DNA of 41,033 nucleotides, taken from Gammaproteobacteria bacterium. GTDB lineage: Bacteria; Pseudomonadota; Gammaproteobacteria; JAJFJF01. The translations under genes and the position numbers were made by a program. The stretch spans positions 1 through 41,033 of the forward strand of contig JAJFJF010000026.1 in the NCBI GenBank assembly GCA_021774255.1. The letters run 5' to 3'. The notes under the pieces were generated by a model. That model was given only the letters and a program-made list of their open reading frames with translations, did no database searches and was not told the DNA's origin. Shown here piece by piece: positions 7,885 to 18,158 of this stretch. Each line of letters opens with the position of its first letter. Position 1 is the stretch's first letter.

Positions 7885-9891
7885 TTATGGCGTGTCAACA
7901 GCCGAAGCTGAGACAGTCGCGGCCTTATCAGTGCCCGCTGACAGTTTAGTTTCTAAATAGCGCGCGAGCTCTGCCACGGTGGGGTAATCGAAGATTTCCG
8001 TTACATCGATTTGATCCGGGTAGAGGGCATTTATTTTCTCATAGATTTGGGCAAGTTTGAGGGAGCTCGTGCCCATATCAAAGATATTGTCAGTTGCGGT
8101 GAGGGTTTGCTCGATATAGTCGTTGCAGATTGTCAATAAGGTTTGCTCGATATCTGAGCGCCCGTGTGGTGTGGGTGTCGTTGTCGTGAGCAATGGCTCC
8201 AGTGTGTTTAACACATCACTGTATTGGCCAGTTTGAAAGTTTTCGACTAACAAGTAACGCTGGATTTTACCGCTGGTGGTTTTGGGCAAATCTTTGATCG
8301 GGATAATCTGCTTGGCGTCGATGCCGATCGCCTCATTCAGGTGTTTGCGAATGTTTTTGAGCATCGGCACAAATTGCTCGGCGGCGCCTTTATACAACAC
8401 AAAAATCAGTAATTCATCTGCGCGTGAGGCGATATCTGTTTGGCGGTAGGCGGCGACTTTACCAAGTTCAGCTTCAGTATGCTGCGCGAGGGAGGCCTCA
8501 ATATCATGCGGGTATAAATTTTGCCCATTGATAATCATCACTTCTTTAGCGCGCCCGGTGATGAGGAGTTGCCCTTGGTGCACAAAGCCTAAATCACCCG
8601 TGTCTAGCCAGCCATCATCCGTAAAAAGGGCTTGGTTGAGTGTGTCGTTGTTGTAATAGGCATTCGTAACGTTATTACCACGAATCAAAACATGACCTAC
8701 TTGGCCTTCGGGTAGTGCGTTGCCGTTGGGATCACTGATTTGAATGGCGCAATCTGCCACAGCGTTGCCTACGCTGATGAGTGACAGTGCGTGAGGGGCA
8801 TCATCTTCAAGCAAGCGCGCGGCTTCGCCTGGTTTGAGTTGCTCGCGATCGACATAATGAATAGAGAGCGCTTTCCCGGGGGCGGGGAAGCTCACGGCTA
8901 GGCTCGCTTCTGCCAAGCCATACACAGGGAACATCACATTGTCAGCCAGCCCAAAGGCTTGTAGTTTGGTGATAAACTCTTCACAAATAGTAGGCGAAAT
9001 AGGTTCGGCGCCGTTAAAGATTAAACGTACATGGCTTAAGTCGAGGTGGTGGTCGGTTTGTTTTTCAAATTGATTTAAATAATGCTTGTAGCCAAAATTG
9101 GGCGAGGCCAGCGTCGTGACTTTTTTCTCAGAAGCTTTCGTTAGCCACAGCAGTGGCCGGCGAATAAAAACGTCAGTGGGCATGAGGTATTGTGTTGCGC
9201 CTAAAAAGAGCGGTGCTAAATGAAAGCCGATGATGCCCATGTCGTGGGTGAGCGGCATCCAGCTTAATGATACGTCTTGTTGCGAGCTGTTGCTGCCTTG
9301 CACAATGGCCTGCAAATTGGTGATGATATTATGATGCGTGAGCACTACGCCTTTGGGCGAGCCGGTGGAGCCCGATGAAAATTGAATAAACGCGGTGTCG
9401 CTGGGGGCTGGCGCGTGTATTTGACCAGCTTGAGATAAATCGTCAATGTGTTCAAGTAGGAGTGTTTGCTCAGTGAGTTTTTCACTTTGTGTGGTAAGCG
9501 CATTATTTTGTGCAAAAGTTTGTAGGCGCGTTAGGTTTTTTTCAGTGGTGAGCAGATGAGGCCGTTGCAGCGTTTGAAACACATTAAACACTTTTAAACG
9601 GTGCTGGTCGCCGGTGCCCACCGCCAGTGGCACGGGAATAATCTTGCCGAGCAAACACGCCCAAAAAAGTTCGATAAAGGCCTGGTTATTATTCAGCAAC
9701 AGGATCAATTCGTCACCGGGTTGCAGCCCTTTTTCTTGCAAATAATGCAACAGCCCCAGCGCGCGTTCATAAAGCGCGTCATAAGAAACGGTTATTTCGT
9801 TGTCTTGGCTTTCAATATAGGTAATGCCGCGATCGTCAGTGCGTTGTTGTTGTAATGCGGCGGTTAGGGTGGTGGCAGTGTTCATGGTCAT
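7885..9891 (-). CDS. Fatty acyl-AMP ligase fused to acyl carrier domain
   Basis: 668 residues. Adenylate-forming enzyme: P-loop-like SSGSTGSPKG (172-181), LTHDMG (214-219), YGLAEAS (324-330), TGDLG (431-435), hinge GRAKEVMIINGQNLYP (446-461) and the catalytic Lys in TTSGKIQR (542). The LTHDMG and INGxNxYPxDIE forms are those of fatty acyl-AMP ligases (FAAL) rather than CoA ligases. Residues about 578-650 form an acyl carrier domain with FDMGTSSL; Ser610 is the likely phosphopantetheine site. Expected role: activate a fatty acid as acyl-AMP and load it on its own carrier domain. The ATG is 2 nt after the P450 stop codon, so the two are co-translated. No polyketide or peptide synthetase partner lies in the window, so the final product is unknown. 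An alternative start is the second Met, two codons in. Confidence 0.9.
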   Translation of the reverse strand: MTMNTATTLTAALQQQRTDDRGITYIESQDNEITVSYDALYERALGLLHYLQEKGLQPGDELILLLNNNQAFIELFWACLLGKIIPVPLAVGTGDQHRLKVFNVFQTLQRPHLLTTEKNLTRLQTFAQNNALTTQSEKLTEQTLLLEHIDDLSQAGQIHAPAPSDTAFIQFSSGSTGSPKGVVLTHHNIITNLQAIVQGSNSSQQDVSLSWMPLTHDMGIIGFHLAPLFLGATQYLMPTDVFIRRPLLWLTKASEKKVTTLASPNFGYKHYLNQFEKQTDHHLDLSHVRLIFNGAEPISPTICEEFITKLQAFGLADNVMFPVYGLAEASLAVSFPAPGKALSIHYVDREQLKPGEAARLLEDDAPHALSLISVGNAVADCAIQISDPNGNALPEGQVGHVLIRGNNVTNAYYNNDTLNQALFTDDGWLDTGDLGFVHQGQLLITGRAKEVMIINGQNLYPHDIEASLAQHTEAELGKVAAYRQTDIASRADELLIFVLYKGAAEQFVPMLKNIRKHLNEAIGIDAKQIIPIKDLPKTTSGKIQRYLLVENFQTGQYSDVLNTLEPLLTTTTPTPHGRSDIEQTLLTICNDYIEQTLTATDNIFDMGTSSLKLAQIYEKINALYPDQIDVTEIFDYPTVAELARYLETKLSAGTDKAATVSASAVDTP

Positions 9892-9893
9892 AT

Positions 9894-11246
9894 TTAACGA
9901 GCAACTAAGGTTAAAGGGAGGGGGGCTTTTGCGCGCAGATTCACCTGCGCCTCTAAATCAGATAACCCCACGGGCGAGGTGCCGTGGTAAGTGACACGAA
10001 AATGTTGTGCCATGGTCGCCAAATGCAGCTGCATCTCGCACATGGCTAAGTGATCGCCAATGCAGTTGCGCGCGCCTGCAGCAAAGGGAATATAAGCAAA
10101 GCGATGACGGCCAGCGGCGTTTTCTTCCGTGAAGCGTTCGGGGTCAAAACGCTCCGGATCGGGCCAATATTCAGGATGGCGATGCATAATATACGGCGAA
10201 ATAAAAATGTCGGTATCGGGGGCAATCGAGTAGCCGGCAATCGTGTCCTCACCGATGGCGCGCCGCGTGAGTAGCCAGCCGGGTGGGTAAAGGCGCAACG
10301 CTTCTTGTAATACTTGTTTGGTGTAGGGCAGCGCGGGTAAATCGTCGAGGGAGGGTAAACGGGCGGCAAGCACGGTATCGACTTCATGATGGAGTTTGGC
10401 TTCAATGTCAGGGTGTTGTGACAGTAAATACCAGGTCCAATTTAAGGCGCTGGCGGTGGTTTCATGCCCGGCGATGATCAAAGTCATGGTTTCGTCCACG
10501 AGTTCTTTTTCGCTCATGCCTTTGCCCGTTTTGCGGTCGCGCACCTCCATCATGAGGGAGAGAAAATCAAAAGGGCGGTCGCCGGTGTCGCGGCGTTGGG
10601 CGATGATATCGCGCACTAAGCGGGTGAGTTCGCGGAACTTGCGGGCAAATTGTAAATCGCGTGCGGACTCTTCCGTCACGATATCAAATGGGTTGCTGCC
10701 TTGTGATTGAGTAATGTGCTCAAGATCATCACTTAAAATAGCTTTTAAAATAAATTGCAGGGTGACATGGCTTAAGTCGGCGGTGATATTGATGGGGTGC
10801 TGCTTTGCAACCGCCGCCTGCCATTTGGTGAGTAAGGCGCGGTTGCAGGCTTGCAATTGATCAGAAAAACCCTGCAACACTTGCGGGTGAAACGAGGGCT
10901 GCAACAATTTGCGTTGTTTGCGCCAAAAGCTGCCTTCGCTCACCATGATGCCATTGCCCAGCAAAATCCGTACGCGCTCAATGCCAATGCCTTTGGTGTA
11001 ATTAATATGGTTGGCCGAGAGCACATGCTTGGCCCAAATGGGATCGCTCACGACGACGATGTTGCTGTCGCGGCCACTGCTTTTAGCGGGGGGTAGCTGA
11101 TAAAGGTCGCCATAACGCGCAAAACCATCAACGAGCAGGGCCAGATCGTATTCAGGGATCTCTGCAAGGGTGTGAGCAGCAGGGCCGGGCAGGCGCGTGG
11201 CCTGAGTCGTTTCAGTCGTTGGGGCGATGTCGGTAACAAGAGACAT
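9894..11246 (-). CDS. Cytochrome P450
   Basis: 450 residues, soluble (no N-terminal membrane anchor). Hallmarks: I-helix oxygen-activation motif AGHETT (259-264), K-helix ExxR as EALR (315-318), PERF region (364-371) and heme-binding FAAGARNCIG (388-397) with Cys395 as the thiolate ligand. It is a bacterial class enzyme needing a separate reductase and ferredoxin, which are not in the window. It is the first gene of a two-gene operon with the FAAL-carrier protein, which suggests oxidation of a fatty acid or of the carrier-bound acyl chain (inference). The start codon is preceded by AACACTT, without a clear Shine-Dalgarno. Motif copy 6 lies 225 nt upstream in the same orientation. Confidence 0.93.
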   Translation of the reverse strand: MSLVTDIAPTTETTQATRLPGPAAHTLAEIPEYDLALLVDGFARYGDLYQLPPAKSSGRDSNIVVVSDPIWAKHVLSANHINYTKGIGIERVRILLGNGIMVSEGSFWRKQRKLLQPSFHPQVLQGFSDQLQACNRALLTKWQAAVAKQHPINITADLSHVTLQFILKAILSDDLEHITQSQGSNPFDIVTEESARDLQFARKFRELTRLVRDIIAQRRDTGDRPFDFLSLMMEVRDRKTGKGMSEKELVDETMTLIIAGHETTASALNWTWYLLSQHPDIEAKLHHEVDTVLAARLPSLDDLPALPYTKQVLQEALRLYPPGWLLTRRAIGEDTIAGYSIAPDTDIFISPYIMHRHPEYWPDPERFDPERFTEENAAGRHRFAYIPFAAGARNCIGDHLAMCEMQLHLATMAQHFRVTYHGTSPVGLSDLEAQVNLRAKAPLPLTLVAR

Positions 11247-11631
11247 AAGTGTTAATCAGCAACGGGTGACGCAGTAAGTGTCGCAACGATAAATATTGGG
11301 CGCTATTCTACAATGCAGGCAAAGGCTTTCCAACTGCATGAGATATTTTCATTATTTGCTCGAATTGCGTTTAAGCGTTAGAGGGGGTGGTGAGGTAAGG
11401 TATGAGAAGAGGTATAAATTTATTAAGTTGAATAACTTTCTTGGTGGTCAGGTTTTTAAAAATGCGTGAGATGGTGTAATAATCGCGTGTAAGTTTTCAA
11501 TTTGAGTATTTCTCTTTCGCGGTGAACGTGCTTTATCACTTGAATACTCACAGCAGATTCTATAGAATTTGTATCCCTTGTGAGTTGAGAAATGGTAAGT
11601 GACGAGCACTTAGCTTACAGGTGAGGATTGT
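11247..11631. other. Intergenic region between P450 operon and tRNA-fMet
   Basis: Holds the long leader of the P450 operon and motif copy 6 (11472-11494). The part nearest the tRNA should contain the tRNA/rimP operon promoter, but I cannot assign -35/-10 boxes with confidence. There is no credible open frame. Confidence 0.4.
11472..11494 (-). promoter_or_regulatory. Shared upstream motif, copy 6 (P450/FAAL operon)
   Basis: Minus strand reads ACTTACACGCGATTATTAC then ACCA, preceded by an A-rich run. It keeps both TTAC half-sites at the same 13-base spacing and the C and A at positions 21 and 23. It is 225 nt from the P450 ATG, farther than the other copies. Confidence 0.5.
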
Positions 11632-11708
<77 letters not shown>

Positions 11709-11786
11709 ATTTTTGACATACGATAGCTTTATTCATTGCTTGTGAAATATCTTTTAAGCGATTGAAAAATAAAGTTATTGATTACG

Positions 11787-11808
11787 ATGGGCTTTAGGCC
11801 CATTTTTT
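11787..11808 (+). terminator. Intrinsic terminator or attenuator between tRNA-fMet and rimP
   Basis: Stem ATGGGC / GCCCAT with loop TTTAG, followed by TTTTTT. It sits 15 nt before the rimP ATG, so it can limit read-through from the tRNA into the operon; NusA-dependent attenuation is plausible but not shown. Confidence 0.7.
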
Positions 11809-11823
11809 ATTTGTGGCACTGAC

Positions 11824-12282
11824 ATGATCAAAGCTTCCAAGGCGATTTATGACGTTGTGCGCCCAGCGGTGGAAGCCTTGGGCTACGAATTAGTCGGTAT
11901 TGAGCATATTACGGGCGGGCGTCAGCCGCTCCTGCGTATTTATATTGATTTGCCCGGCGGCATTACCGCCGATGATTGCGCGCAGACCAGCCGCCAAGTG
12001 AATGCGGCACTGATGGTGGAGCCAACACTCTCCAAGCGCGATTATCTGTTGGAAGTCTCTTCACCGGGAATTGATCGCCTCTTATTTGAGGTGGAAGATT
12101 TTGAACGTTTTACAGGTCGACGGGTGCGTGTGAAATTGGCGGCACCTATCGATAATCGCCGGCAGTTTAGCGGTGAATTACAGGGCGTGGTTGACGGGCA
12201 TATCAAGTTGCAAACAGATGAGGCAACGATTGAATTACCGTTATCACAGATTGAAAAAGCGCGTTTGCAAGAGGAACTTTAA
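11824..12282 (+). CDS. rimP: Ribosome maturation factor RimP
   Basis: 152 residues, the usual family length. It aligns by eye with E. coli RimP: VEALGYELVGIEHI, LRIYIDLPGGITADDCAQTSRQVNAAL, LEVSSPGIDRLLF, and a C-terminal SH3-like part ending LSQIEKARL. RimP acts in cytoplasmic maturation of the 30S subunit. It is the first protein gene of the operon, 20 nt before nusA. The ATG has only a weak ribosome-binding site. Confidence 0.96.
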   Translation: MIKASKAIYDVVRPAVEALGYELVGIEHITGGRQPLLRIYIDLPGGITADDCAQTSRQVNAALMVEPTLSKRDYLLEVSSPGIDRLLFEVEDFERFTGRRVRVKLAAPIDNRRQFSGELQGVVDGHIKLQTDEATIELPLSQIEKARLQEEL

Positions 12283-12302
12283 AATGATGTTGAGGCACAA
12301 TC

Positions 12303-13808
12303 ATGAGTAAAGAAATTTTATTGGTGGCAGAGGTTGTTTCCAATGAAAAGAGCATTTCCAAAGAAGTTATTTTTCAGGCGATCGAAGCAGCATTAGAAAG
12401 CGCAACCCGCAAACGTAATCGAAAAGATATTGCTGTGCGCATTGCCATTGATCGTGCCACGGGCGATTACGATACGTTTCGCCGCTGGGAAGTGGTTGAG
12501 CCACCTGAAGGTGAAACAGAAGTGGAAGCGCCTGATCGCGAGCTGACCTTGGCTGACGCGCAAGCAAAAGATCCCAACTTACAGCTAGGCGACTTTTATG
12601 AAGAGCCGATGGAATCGATCGAGTTTGGCCGTATTGCCGCACAAGCTGCCAAGCAAGTAATTGTGCAGAAAGTGCGTGAAGCAGAACGCAGCAAAGTGAT
12701 TGAAGCTTACCGTGGTCGTTTGGGCGAGTTGCTGTCAGGCTCTGTGAAAAAAACCACACGCGATAGCATTATTATTGACTTGGGCAATAACGCTGAAGCG
12801 ATTATTCCACGCGATCAAATGATACCGCGTGAGATTGTGCGTCCCGGTGATCGTGTTCGCGGCTATTTTTATGAGATCGACGAAGAAGGCCATGGCGCAC
12901 AGCTGCTGATGAGCCGCGTGGATCCCCGCATGCTGGTTGAACTGTTTCGCATTGAAGTGCCAGAAATCGCGGAAGACGTGATCGAAATTAAAGCCAGCGC
13001 GCGTGATCCGGGTTCGCGTGCCAAAATTGCAGTGAAAACGAACGATGGTCGCATTGATCCCGTGGGGGCGTGCGTCGGCATGCGTGGTGCGCGTGTGCAA
13101 GCTGTTTCCAATGAGTTGGGAGGCGAGCGCATTGATATTGTGCTGTGGGATGATGACCCCGCTAAGTTTGTGATTAATGCCATGGCGCCAGCAGAAGCGC
13201 TGTCTATTGTGATTGATGAAGATAAACACGCAATGGATATTGCGGTCGCTGAAGATGCCTTATCGCAAGCGATTGGGCGCGGTGGCCAAAATGTCAGGTT
13301 GGCGAGCGAGCTGACCGGTTGGACGCTCAACGTGATGAGTGAAGCCGATGCGCGCGAGAAAAATGAATCAGAAAGCCAAAGCTTGCAGCAACTCTTTATG
13401 GAAGCGTTGGATGTGGGTGACGATGTCGCGATGATTCTAGCGCAAGAAGGCTTCTCCAGCATTGAAGAAATTGCGTATGTGCCGCAACAAGAAATGTTAG
13501 CCATCGAAGAGTTTGATGAAGAAATTGTCGAAGAACTGCGGCAGCGTGCCAAAGATGCTTTGTTGGCCAAAGCCTTGGGTGGCGAAGCCGATGGTGGCGA
13601 CACCACACCTCAAGAAGATTTGCTTACGATGGAAGGGATGGACGAGGCACTGGCGAATACGCTAGCGACGCGTGGGATCACCACCATGGACATGCTGGCG
13701 GAACAAGCAGTGGATGACTTGCTTGATATCGACGGCATGGATGAGGAAAAAGCGGCTGCCTTGATTATGAAAGCGCGCGAGCCGTGGTTTGCTGATGCGA
13801 AAGAATGA
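12303..13808 (+). CDS. nusA: Transcription termination/antitermination factor NusA
   Basis: 501 residues (E. coli 495). Order: N-terminal RNA polymerase-binding domain ([16 protein letters not shown]...), S1 domain (about 135-200, [17 protein letters not shown]), two KH domains (about 200-345, with [15 protein letters not shown] and [12 protein letters not shown]) and two acidic C-terminal repeats (about 360-425 and 435-500). The two C-terminal repeats are typical of gammaproteobacteria and bind the alpha C-terminal domain. GAGG before the ATG supports the start. NusA modulates pausing, termination and antitermination. Confidence 0.97.
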   Translation: MSKEILLVAEVVSNEKSISKEVIFQAIEAALESATRKRNRKDIAVRIAIDRATGDYDTFRRWEVVEPPEGETEVEAPDRELTLADAQAKDPNLQLGDFYEEPMESIEFGRIAAQAAKQVIVQKVREAERSKVIEAYRGRLGELLSGSVKKTTRDSIIIDLGNNAEAIIPRDQMIPREIVRPGDRVRGYFYEIDEEGHGAQLLMSRVDPRMLVELFRIEVPEIAEDVIEIKASARDPGSRAKIAVKTNDGRIDPVGACVGMRGARVQAVSNELGGERIDIVLWDDDPAKFVINAMAPAEALSIVIDEDKHAMDIAVAEDALSQAIGRGGQNVRLASELTGWTLNVMSEADAREKNESESQSLQQLFMEALDVGDDVAMILAQEGFSSIEEIAYVPQQEMLAIEEFDEEIVEELRQRAKDALLAKALGGEADGGDTTPQEDLLTMEGMDEALANTLATRGITTMDMLAEQAVDDLLDIDGMDEEKAAALIMKAREPWFADAKE

Positions 13809-13814
13809 AGCAAG

Positions 13815-13868
13815 GTGAGGGCGAATGCACCTCTCACCCTAGCCCGCTTCCTTGAGAAAGGAGAGGGC
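13815..13868. repeat. Degenerate CCTCTC-type palindromic element between nusA and infB
   Basis: GGTGAG (13815-13820) can pair with CTCACC (13834-13839), and CCTCTC (13831-13836) with GAGAGG (13862-13867). It resembles the cleaner copies at 23186, 26147 and 30580. It lies inside an essential operon and may act as a weak processing or attenuation hairpin. Confidence 0.5.
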
Positions 13869-13906
13869 GTGATTTTAAATATAGAAGCAGGAATAGGAGA
13901 GCCTTG

Positions 13907-16372
13907 ATGGCTGACGTCACCGTAAAAGAATTAGCGAAAGCCGTTAAAACACCGGTTGATCGATTGCTTGCGCAGCTTGCTGATGCAGGGTTGGCTATTA
14001 CTGATCCTGAACAAACCATTACGGAAGAAGAAAAGCAAACGTTACTTGAGCACCTTAAAAAAGCGCATGCGGGTGCGGAAGCCGCGTCCGGTAAAATCAC
14101 ATTGCGACGTAAAAAAATCAGTGCGATGACAGTAGGCGGTGCAGCAGGGCGCGCGGGTAAAACAGTGAATGTGGAGGTGCGTAAAAAACGCACTTATATC
14201 AAACGCAGTGTGGTCGAAGCTGAAGAACAAGAGCGCTTGCAAAAAGAGCAAGCCGAACGTGAAAAATTAGCGGCTGAGCAAGCGGCTATTGAAGCCGAAA
14301 AAGCGGCTGCGCTTGAGGCAGAAAAAGCAGCGGCAGAAGCCGAGGCCGAGGCCGCTAAGGCTGCGACTGCCGCGGCTGAGAAAAAAGCGGCTCCACCCGC
14401 CCCGCCTTCACCTGATAGCGCACCCGCACGTAAAAAGAAAAAAGTAGAGAAAACAGAAGAACGAAAAGACACACGTAAAGGCAAAGGCAGCCGACGCAAA
14501 GAATTGCATATCAGTGCAGCGGCTGCAGAACGACGCCGCAAAAAGCCAGGCAGAACAGTCAGAGCCTACCAGGCAACAGATGCCGAACATGGTTTCGCGA
14601 AGCCAACGGTGGCGGCTGTGCGAGAGGTGTCTTTGCCTGAAACTCTGACGGTTGCGGAACTGGCACAAAAAATGTCGGTGAAAAGCGCAGAAGTCATCAA
14701 AGTGATGATGAAAATGGGCGTGATGGCAACGATTAATCAACCGATCGATCAAGAAACCGCCGCGATTGTCGTTGAAGAAATGGGCCATAAACCCAAATTA
14801 GTCAAAGAAGATGAAGTAGAAACCACGTTGCTGGCTGAAGAAGCCGACGCGGTGCAGGGCGAAGAAGTCACGCGCCCACCGGTGGTGACCATCATGGGCC
14901 ATGTTGATCATGGTAAAACCTCTTTGTTGGATTACATTCGTCGCACCAAGGTGACTGCTTCTGAAGCAGGGGGCATTACACAGCATATTGGTGCCTATCA
15001 CGTTGAGCTCGAGAAAGGCATTATTTCGTTTTTAGATACTCCCGGTCACGCGGCGTTTTCTGCCATGCGTGCGCGTGGCGCACAATGTACCGATGTGGTG
15101 GTATTGGTGGTGGCCGCGGATGATGGTGTCATGCCGCAAACACTTGAAGCGATTCAACACGCCAAAGCGGCTAACGTGCCGATTATCATTGCAGTCAATA
15201 AAATAGATAAGCCGGAAGCTGATCCGGATCGTGTTAAAAATGAATTGGCACAACATGAGTTAATCCCAGAAGATTGGGGCGGCGACACGATGTTTGTGCA
15301 TGTGTCTGCCAAAACCGGCGACGGTGTTGATGATTTATTAGACGCTATTTTATTGCAATCAGAAGTATTAGAGCTCAAAGCCGTTGCCGATTGCGCTGGG
15401 CGAGGCATTGTCATTGAATCTCGCTTAGACAAAGGGCGCGGTGCGGTGGCCACGGTGTTAGTGCAACAAGGCACCTTGCGTAAAGGCGATACGGTATTGG
15501 CCGGGCTCGAGTATGGCCGTGTACGCGCATTGTTAGATGAAAATGGTCAGCCTATCGACGCGGCGGGGCCTTCTATTCCTGCCGAAATTTTAGGTTTATC
15601 GGGCACGCCATTGGCGGGCGATGACATGATGGTAGTGTCGGGTGAGAAAAAAGCACGCGAAGTCGCGCTATTCCGTCAAGCCAAATCACGCGAGCGTCGT
15701 TTGACGCAACAAGCTGTGCATGTAGATAAGCTTTTCCAACACATGACCGACGAGCAAATACCCACACTCAATGTCGTATTAAAAGCCGATGTGCATGGTT
15801 CGCTGGAAGCACTCACCGACGCGCTGCTTAAGATCTCAACAGAGCAAGGTAAAGTGGCGGTGGTGGCCAAAGGCGTGGGCGGCATTAACGAGTCTGATGT
15901 GAATCTGGCACTGGCCTCTAAAGCGGTGTTGATTGGCTTTAATGTGCGTGCGGATGCGTCTGCTCGAGAATTGATTGCGGCAGAAAATGTCCCCTTACGT
16001 TATTACGGCATTATTTATGATGCGATTAATAATGTGAAAGCAGAACTCACCGGTATGTTGGCCCCTGAGCGCCAAGAAAAAATTATTGGCTTGGCCGAAG
16101 TGCGCGATGTGTTCCGCTCATCGAAATTGGGGGATATCGCAGGGTGCATGGTCATTGATGGCGTGGTGCGTCGCGACGATCCTATTCGCGTGTTACGCGA
16201 TAACGTGGTGATTTATGAAGGTGAATTAGAATCACTGCGCCGCTTTAAAGATGACGTGAAAGAAGTGAAAAATGGCATGGAATGCGGTATTGGCGTAAAA
16301 GACTACAGTGATATTAAAGCGGGCGATCAGATTGAGGTCTATGAAGTCACCGAGGTAGCCCGAACACTCTAA
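13907..16372 (+). CDS. infB: Translation initiation factor IF-2
   Basis: 821 residues counting from ATG 13907, which has AGGAG 7-8 nt upstream; the TTG codon just before it is not needed. N-terminal IF2_N domain (1-50, [18 protein letters not shown]), then a long charged Ala/Glu/Lys linker (about 100-190), a second IF2_N (about 245-295), and the GTPase with GHVDHGKTS (about 331-339), DTPGH and NKID, followed by beta-barrel and C-terminal domains. It places initiator tRNA on the 30S subunit; the initiator tRNA gene is in the same cluster. Stop and rbfA start overlap as TAATG. Confidence 0.98.
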   Translation: MADVTVKELAKAVKTPVDRLLAQLADAGLAITDPEQTITEEEKQTLLEHLKKAHAGAEAASGKITLRRKKISAMTVGGAAGRAGKTVNVEVRKKRTYIKRSVVEAEEQERLQKEQAEREKLAAEQAAIEAEKAAALEAEKAAAEAEAEAAKAATAAAEKKAAPPAPPSPDSAPARKKKKVEKTEERKDTRKGKGSRRKELHISAAAAERRRKKPGRTVRAYQATDAEHGFAKPTVAAVREVSLPETLTVAELAQKMSVKSAEVIKVMMKMGVMATINQPIDQETAAIVVEEMGHKPKLVKEDEVETTLLAEEADAVQGEEVTRPPVVTIMGHVDHGKTSLLDYIRRTKVTASEAGGITQHIGAYHVELEKGIISFLDTPGHAAFSAMRARGAQCTDVVVLVVAADDGVMPQTLEAIQHAKAANVPIIIAVNKIDKPEADPDRVKNELAQHELIPEDWGGDTMFVHVSAKTGDGVDDLLDAILLQSEVLELKAVADCAGRGIVIESRLDKGRGAVATVLVQQGTLRKGDTVLAGLEYGRVRALLDENGQPIDAAGPSIPAEILGLSGTPLAGDDMMVVSGEKKAREVALFRQAKSRERRLTQQAVHVDKLFQHMTDEQIPTLNVVLKADVHGSLEALTDALLKISTEQGKVAVVAKGVGGINESDVNLALASKAVLIGFNVRADASARELIAAENVPLRYYGIIYDAINNVKAELTGMLAPERQEKIIGLAEVRDVFRSSKLGDIAGCMVIDGVVRRDDPIRVLRDNVVIYEGELESLRRFKDDVKEVKNGMECGIGVKDYSDIKAGDQIEVYEVTEVARTL

Positions 16373-16746
16373 TGGCAAGAAAGGCTCAGTCGTTTAGTCG
16401 CTTACACCGCGTCAATGAATTATTGCAGCAAACGTTGGCGCCCATCGTGCAACGTGAAATTGCCACGCAAGAGATGGGCTTGATCACGATTCTGGAAGTT
16501 GACGTGTCTCCCGATCTCTCAACAGCGAAAGTTTTTTTTACGGTGATGCAAGAAGCGCACCATGCGGCTTGTTTGCAACGTTTACAAGCGGCCGCTCCTG
16601 CATTACGTCATTTACTCTCTCAACAAATTACCTTACGCAGAGTCCCTAAACTCCAATTTGTTTATGATGCCACCGTGGTGAATGCGCATCGGATAGGGCA
16701 TTTAATTGACACCGCTATTGAAGAAGATAAAAAAGACAAGCAGTAA
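16372..16746 (+). CDS. rbfA: Ribosome-binding factor A
   Basis: 124 residues, the normal length. Contains SRLHRVNELLQQTLAPIVQREI near the N-terminus and the KH-like core with VDVSPDLSTAKVFFTV and LRRVPKLQFVYD. It binds the 30S subunit during 16S rRNA 5' end maturation. Its start overlaps the infB stop by 1 nt (TAATG), and its own stop overlaps the truB start in the same way, so the three genes are translationally coupled. Confidence 0.96.
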   Translation: MARKAQSFSRLHRVNELLQQTLAPIVQREIATQEMGLITILEVDVSPDLSTAKVFFTVMQEAHHAACLQRLQAAAPALRHLLSQQITLRRVPKLQFVYDATVVNAHRIGHLIDTAIEEDKKDKQ

Positions 16747-17756
16747 TGGAAGAGAGTAAGCAAAAAAGAAATGCACACCCAATAGGCCAAAGCGCGCAAC
16801 GAAAACGCGGTGGCAGGCGACGGCAAAGAGAGCAGGGCAGAAAAGTCAACGGGATTTTGCTGCTGGATAAGCCAACAGGTGAAAGCTCTAATGCGTCACT
16901 GCAAACAGTGAAGCAGCTATTTGATGCACGCAAAGCCGGCCACACAGGCAGTTTGGATCCGCTTGCCAGCGGCATGTTACCCCTTTGTTTTGGTGAGGCC
17001 ACCAAGTTTTCCCAGTTTTTGTTAGACGCCGATAAACACTATCAGGTACAGGTTACCTTGGGTGTCAAAACCAACACGGGGGATGCAGAAGGAGAGGTAT
17101 TACTGGAGCGTGAGGTGCCTCGTCTCACCACAGCCGATTTAGAAAGTGTACTCGCCGGTTTTCGTGGTCCGATCGAACAAGTGCCCTCGATGTATTCCGC
17201 ACTCAAACATGAAGGCAAGCGCCTATACGAGCTTGCCCGCCAAGGGATTGAAGTGCCGCGTCAGGCGCGCACGGTCACCATTCATGCGCTTACCTTGTCT
17301 GATTGGGACGGCCAAACAAACTTACATTTGCATATTCATTGTAGCAAAGGGACCTACGTGCGTACCTTGGTGGAAGACATCGGGGAAGTGCTGGGTTGTG
17401 GGGCCTTTGTGGCGGCCTTGCGCCGTTTGACGGTGGGCCCGTATCAAGAAAAAGACATGCTCACCATGGCGCAGCTCCAGGCAGTGCACGCGAAAGAAGG
17501 GGTGGCGGGTTTAGACGCATTACTGCTACCGCTAGACACGGCCGTGACCAGTATGGCGTCGGTGAAGCTCACCGATCAAATGGCCTATTTTGTGCGCTCA
17601 GGCCAACCTGTTTTTGTGCCCAGCGCACCGCAAACAGGCTGGGTGCGTTTGCTGTTGTCAGATGAGCGCTTTCTTGGGGTGGGTGAAATTGTGGACGATG
17701 GCAAAGTTGCCCCTAGAAGACTGGTGTCTAGAAGCGAGTATGCTACAATCGCGTAA
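16746..17756 (+). CDS. truB: tRNA pseudouridine(55) synthase TruB
   Basis: 336 residues. Catalytic Asp71 in HTGSLDPLASG; KPTGESSNA and the YTGEPxx-type VPSMYSALKHEGKRLYELARQG motif follow, then CSKGTYVRTLVEDIG. It makes pseudouridine 55 in the T-loop of tRNAs. The N-terminus is extended by about 30 very basic residues before the usual GILLLDKP start, which may be an RNA-binding tail; a later start cannot be excluded, but the ATG overlapping the rbfA stop favours this one. Confidence 0.96.
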   Translation: MEESKQKRNAHPIGQSAQRKRGGRRRQREQGRKVNGILLLDKPTGESSNASLQTVKQLFDARKAGHTGSLDPLASGMLPLCFGEATKFSQFLLDADKHYQVQVTLGVKTNTGDAEGEVLLEREVPRLTTADLESVLAGFRGPIEQVPSMYSALKHEGKRLYELARQGIEVPRQARTVTIHALTLSDWDGQTNLHLHIHCSKGTYVRTLVEDIGEVLGCGAFVAALRRLTVGPYQEKDMLTMAQLQAVHAKEGVAGLDALLLPLDTAVTSMASVKLTDQMAYFVRSGQPVFVPSAPQTGWVRLLLSDERFLGVGEIVDDGKVAPRRLVSRSEYATIA

Positions 17757-17769
17757 GAGAAAATTCTGA

Positions 17770-17825
17770 TTGAGCAAGGGCTCAAGGGTAATTAAAGGTA
17801 TTTCAAAGGTATTTCGAGGTATTTT
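17770..17825 (+). promoter_or_regulatory. rpsO leader: hairpin plus triple AGGTATTT
   Basis: A 6-bp hairpin TTGAGC/GCTCAA with loop AAGG (17770-17785) precedes three copies of AGGTATTT at 17796, 17807 and 17817, periods of 11 and 10, ending at the rpsO ATG. Each copy carries an AGG that could serve as a Shine-Dalgarno. In other bacteria S15 represses its own mRNA by binding a leader structure; that this leader does so is inference. Confidence 0.5.
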
Positions 17826-18095
17826 ATGGCATTAAGCAGCGAAGCTAAAACAGAGATTTTAGGAAAATTCCAACGAGCTCAAGGAGATACAGGCTCGCCT
17901 GAAGTGCAGGTTGCACTGTTGACCGAGCGCATTAACCAGCTCACGGGTCACTTCAAATCGCATAAAAAAGATCACCATTCACGCCGGGGCTTATTGGCCA
18001 TGGTGAGTCGTCGCCGTAAGTTGCTTGACTATCTCAAGCGGAAGAATACAGGCAGTTACAGTGATTTGATCTCGCGTTTAGGTCTGCGTCGCTAG
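17826..18095 (+). CDS. rpsO: 30S ribosomal protein S15
   Basis: 89 residues, exactly the family length. Recognised by [38 protein letters not shown] and the closing [11 protein letters not shown]...[11 protein letters not shown]. It is a primary 16S rRNA-binding protein of the small subunit platform. As in E. coli it is followed by pnp. Confidence 0.98.
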   Translation: MALSSEAKTEILGKFQRAQGDTGSPEVQVALLTERINQLTGHFKSHKKDHHSRRGLLAMVSRRRKLLDYLKRKNTGSYSDLISRLGLRR

Positions 18096-18158
18096 AAAAG
18101 CCGCGAGAAAACCCGCCTTTTCCTACTAATTTATATTTTTCGTTACCCAAGGACTATT

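Noticed and set aside
12869..13606. 245-codon Ser-rich frame on the minus strand in nusA
   Set aside because: Lies wholly inside nusA, lacks a ribosome-binding site and recognisable domains; a composition shadow.
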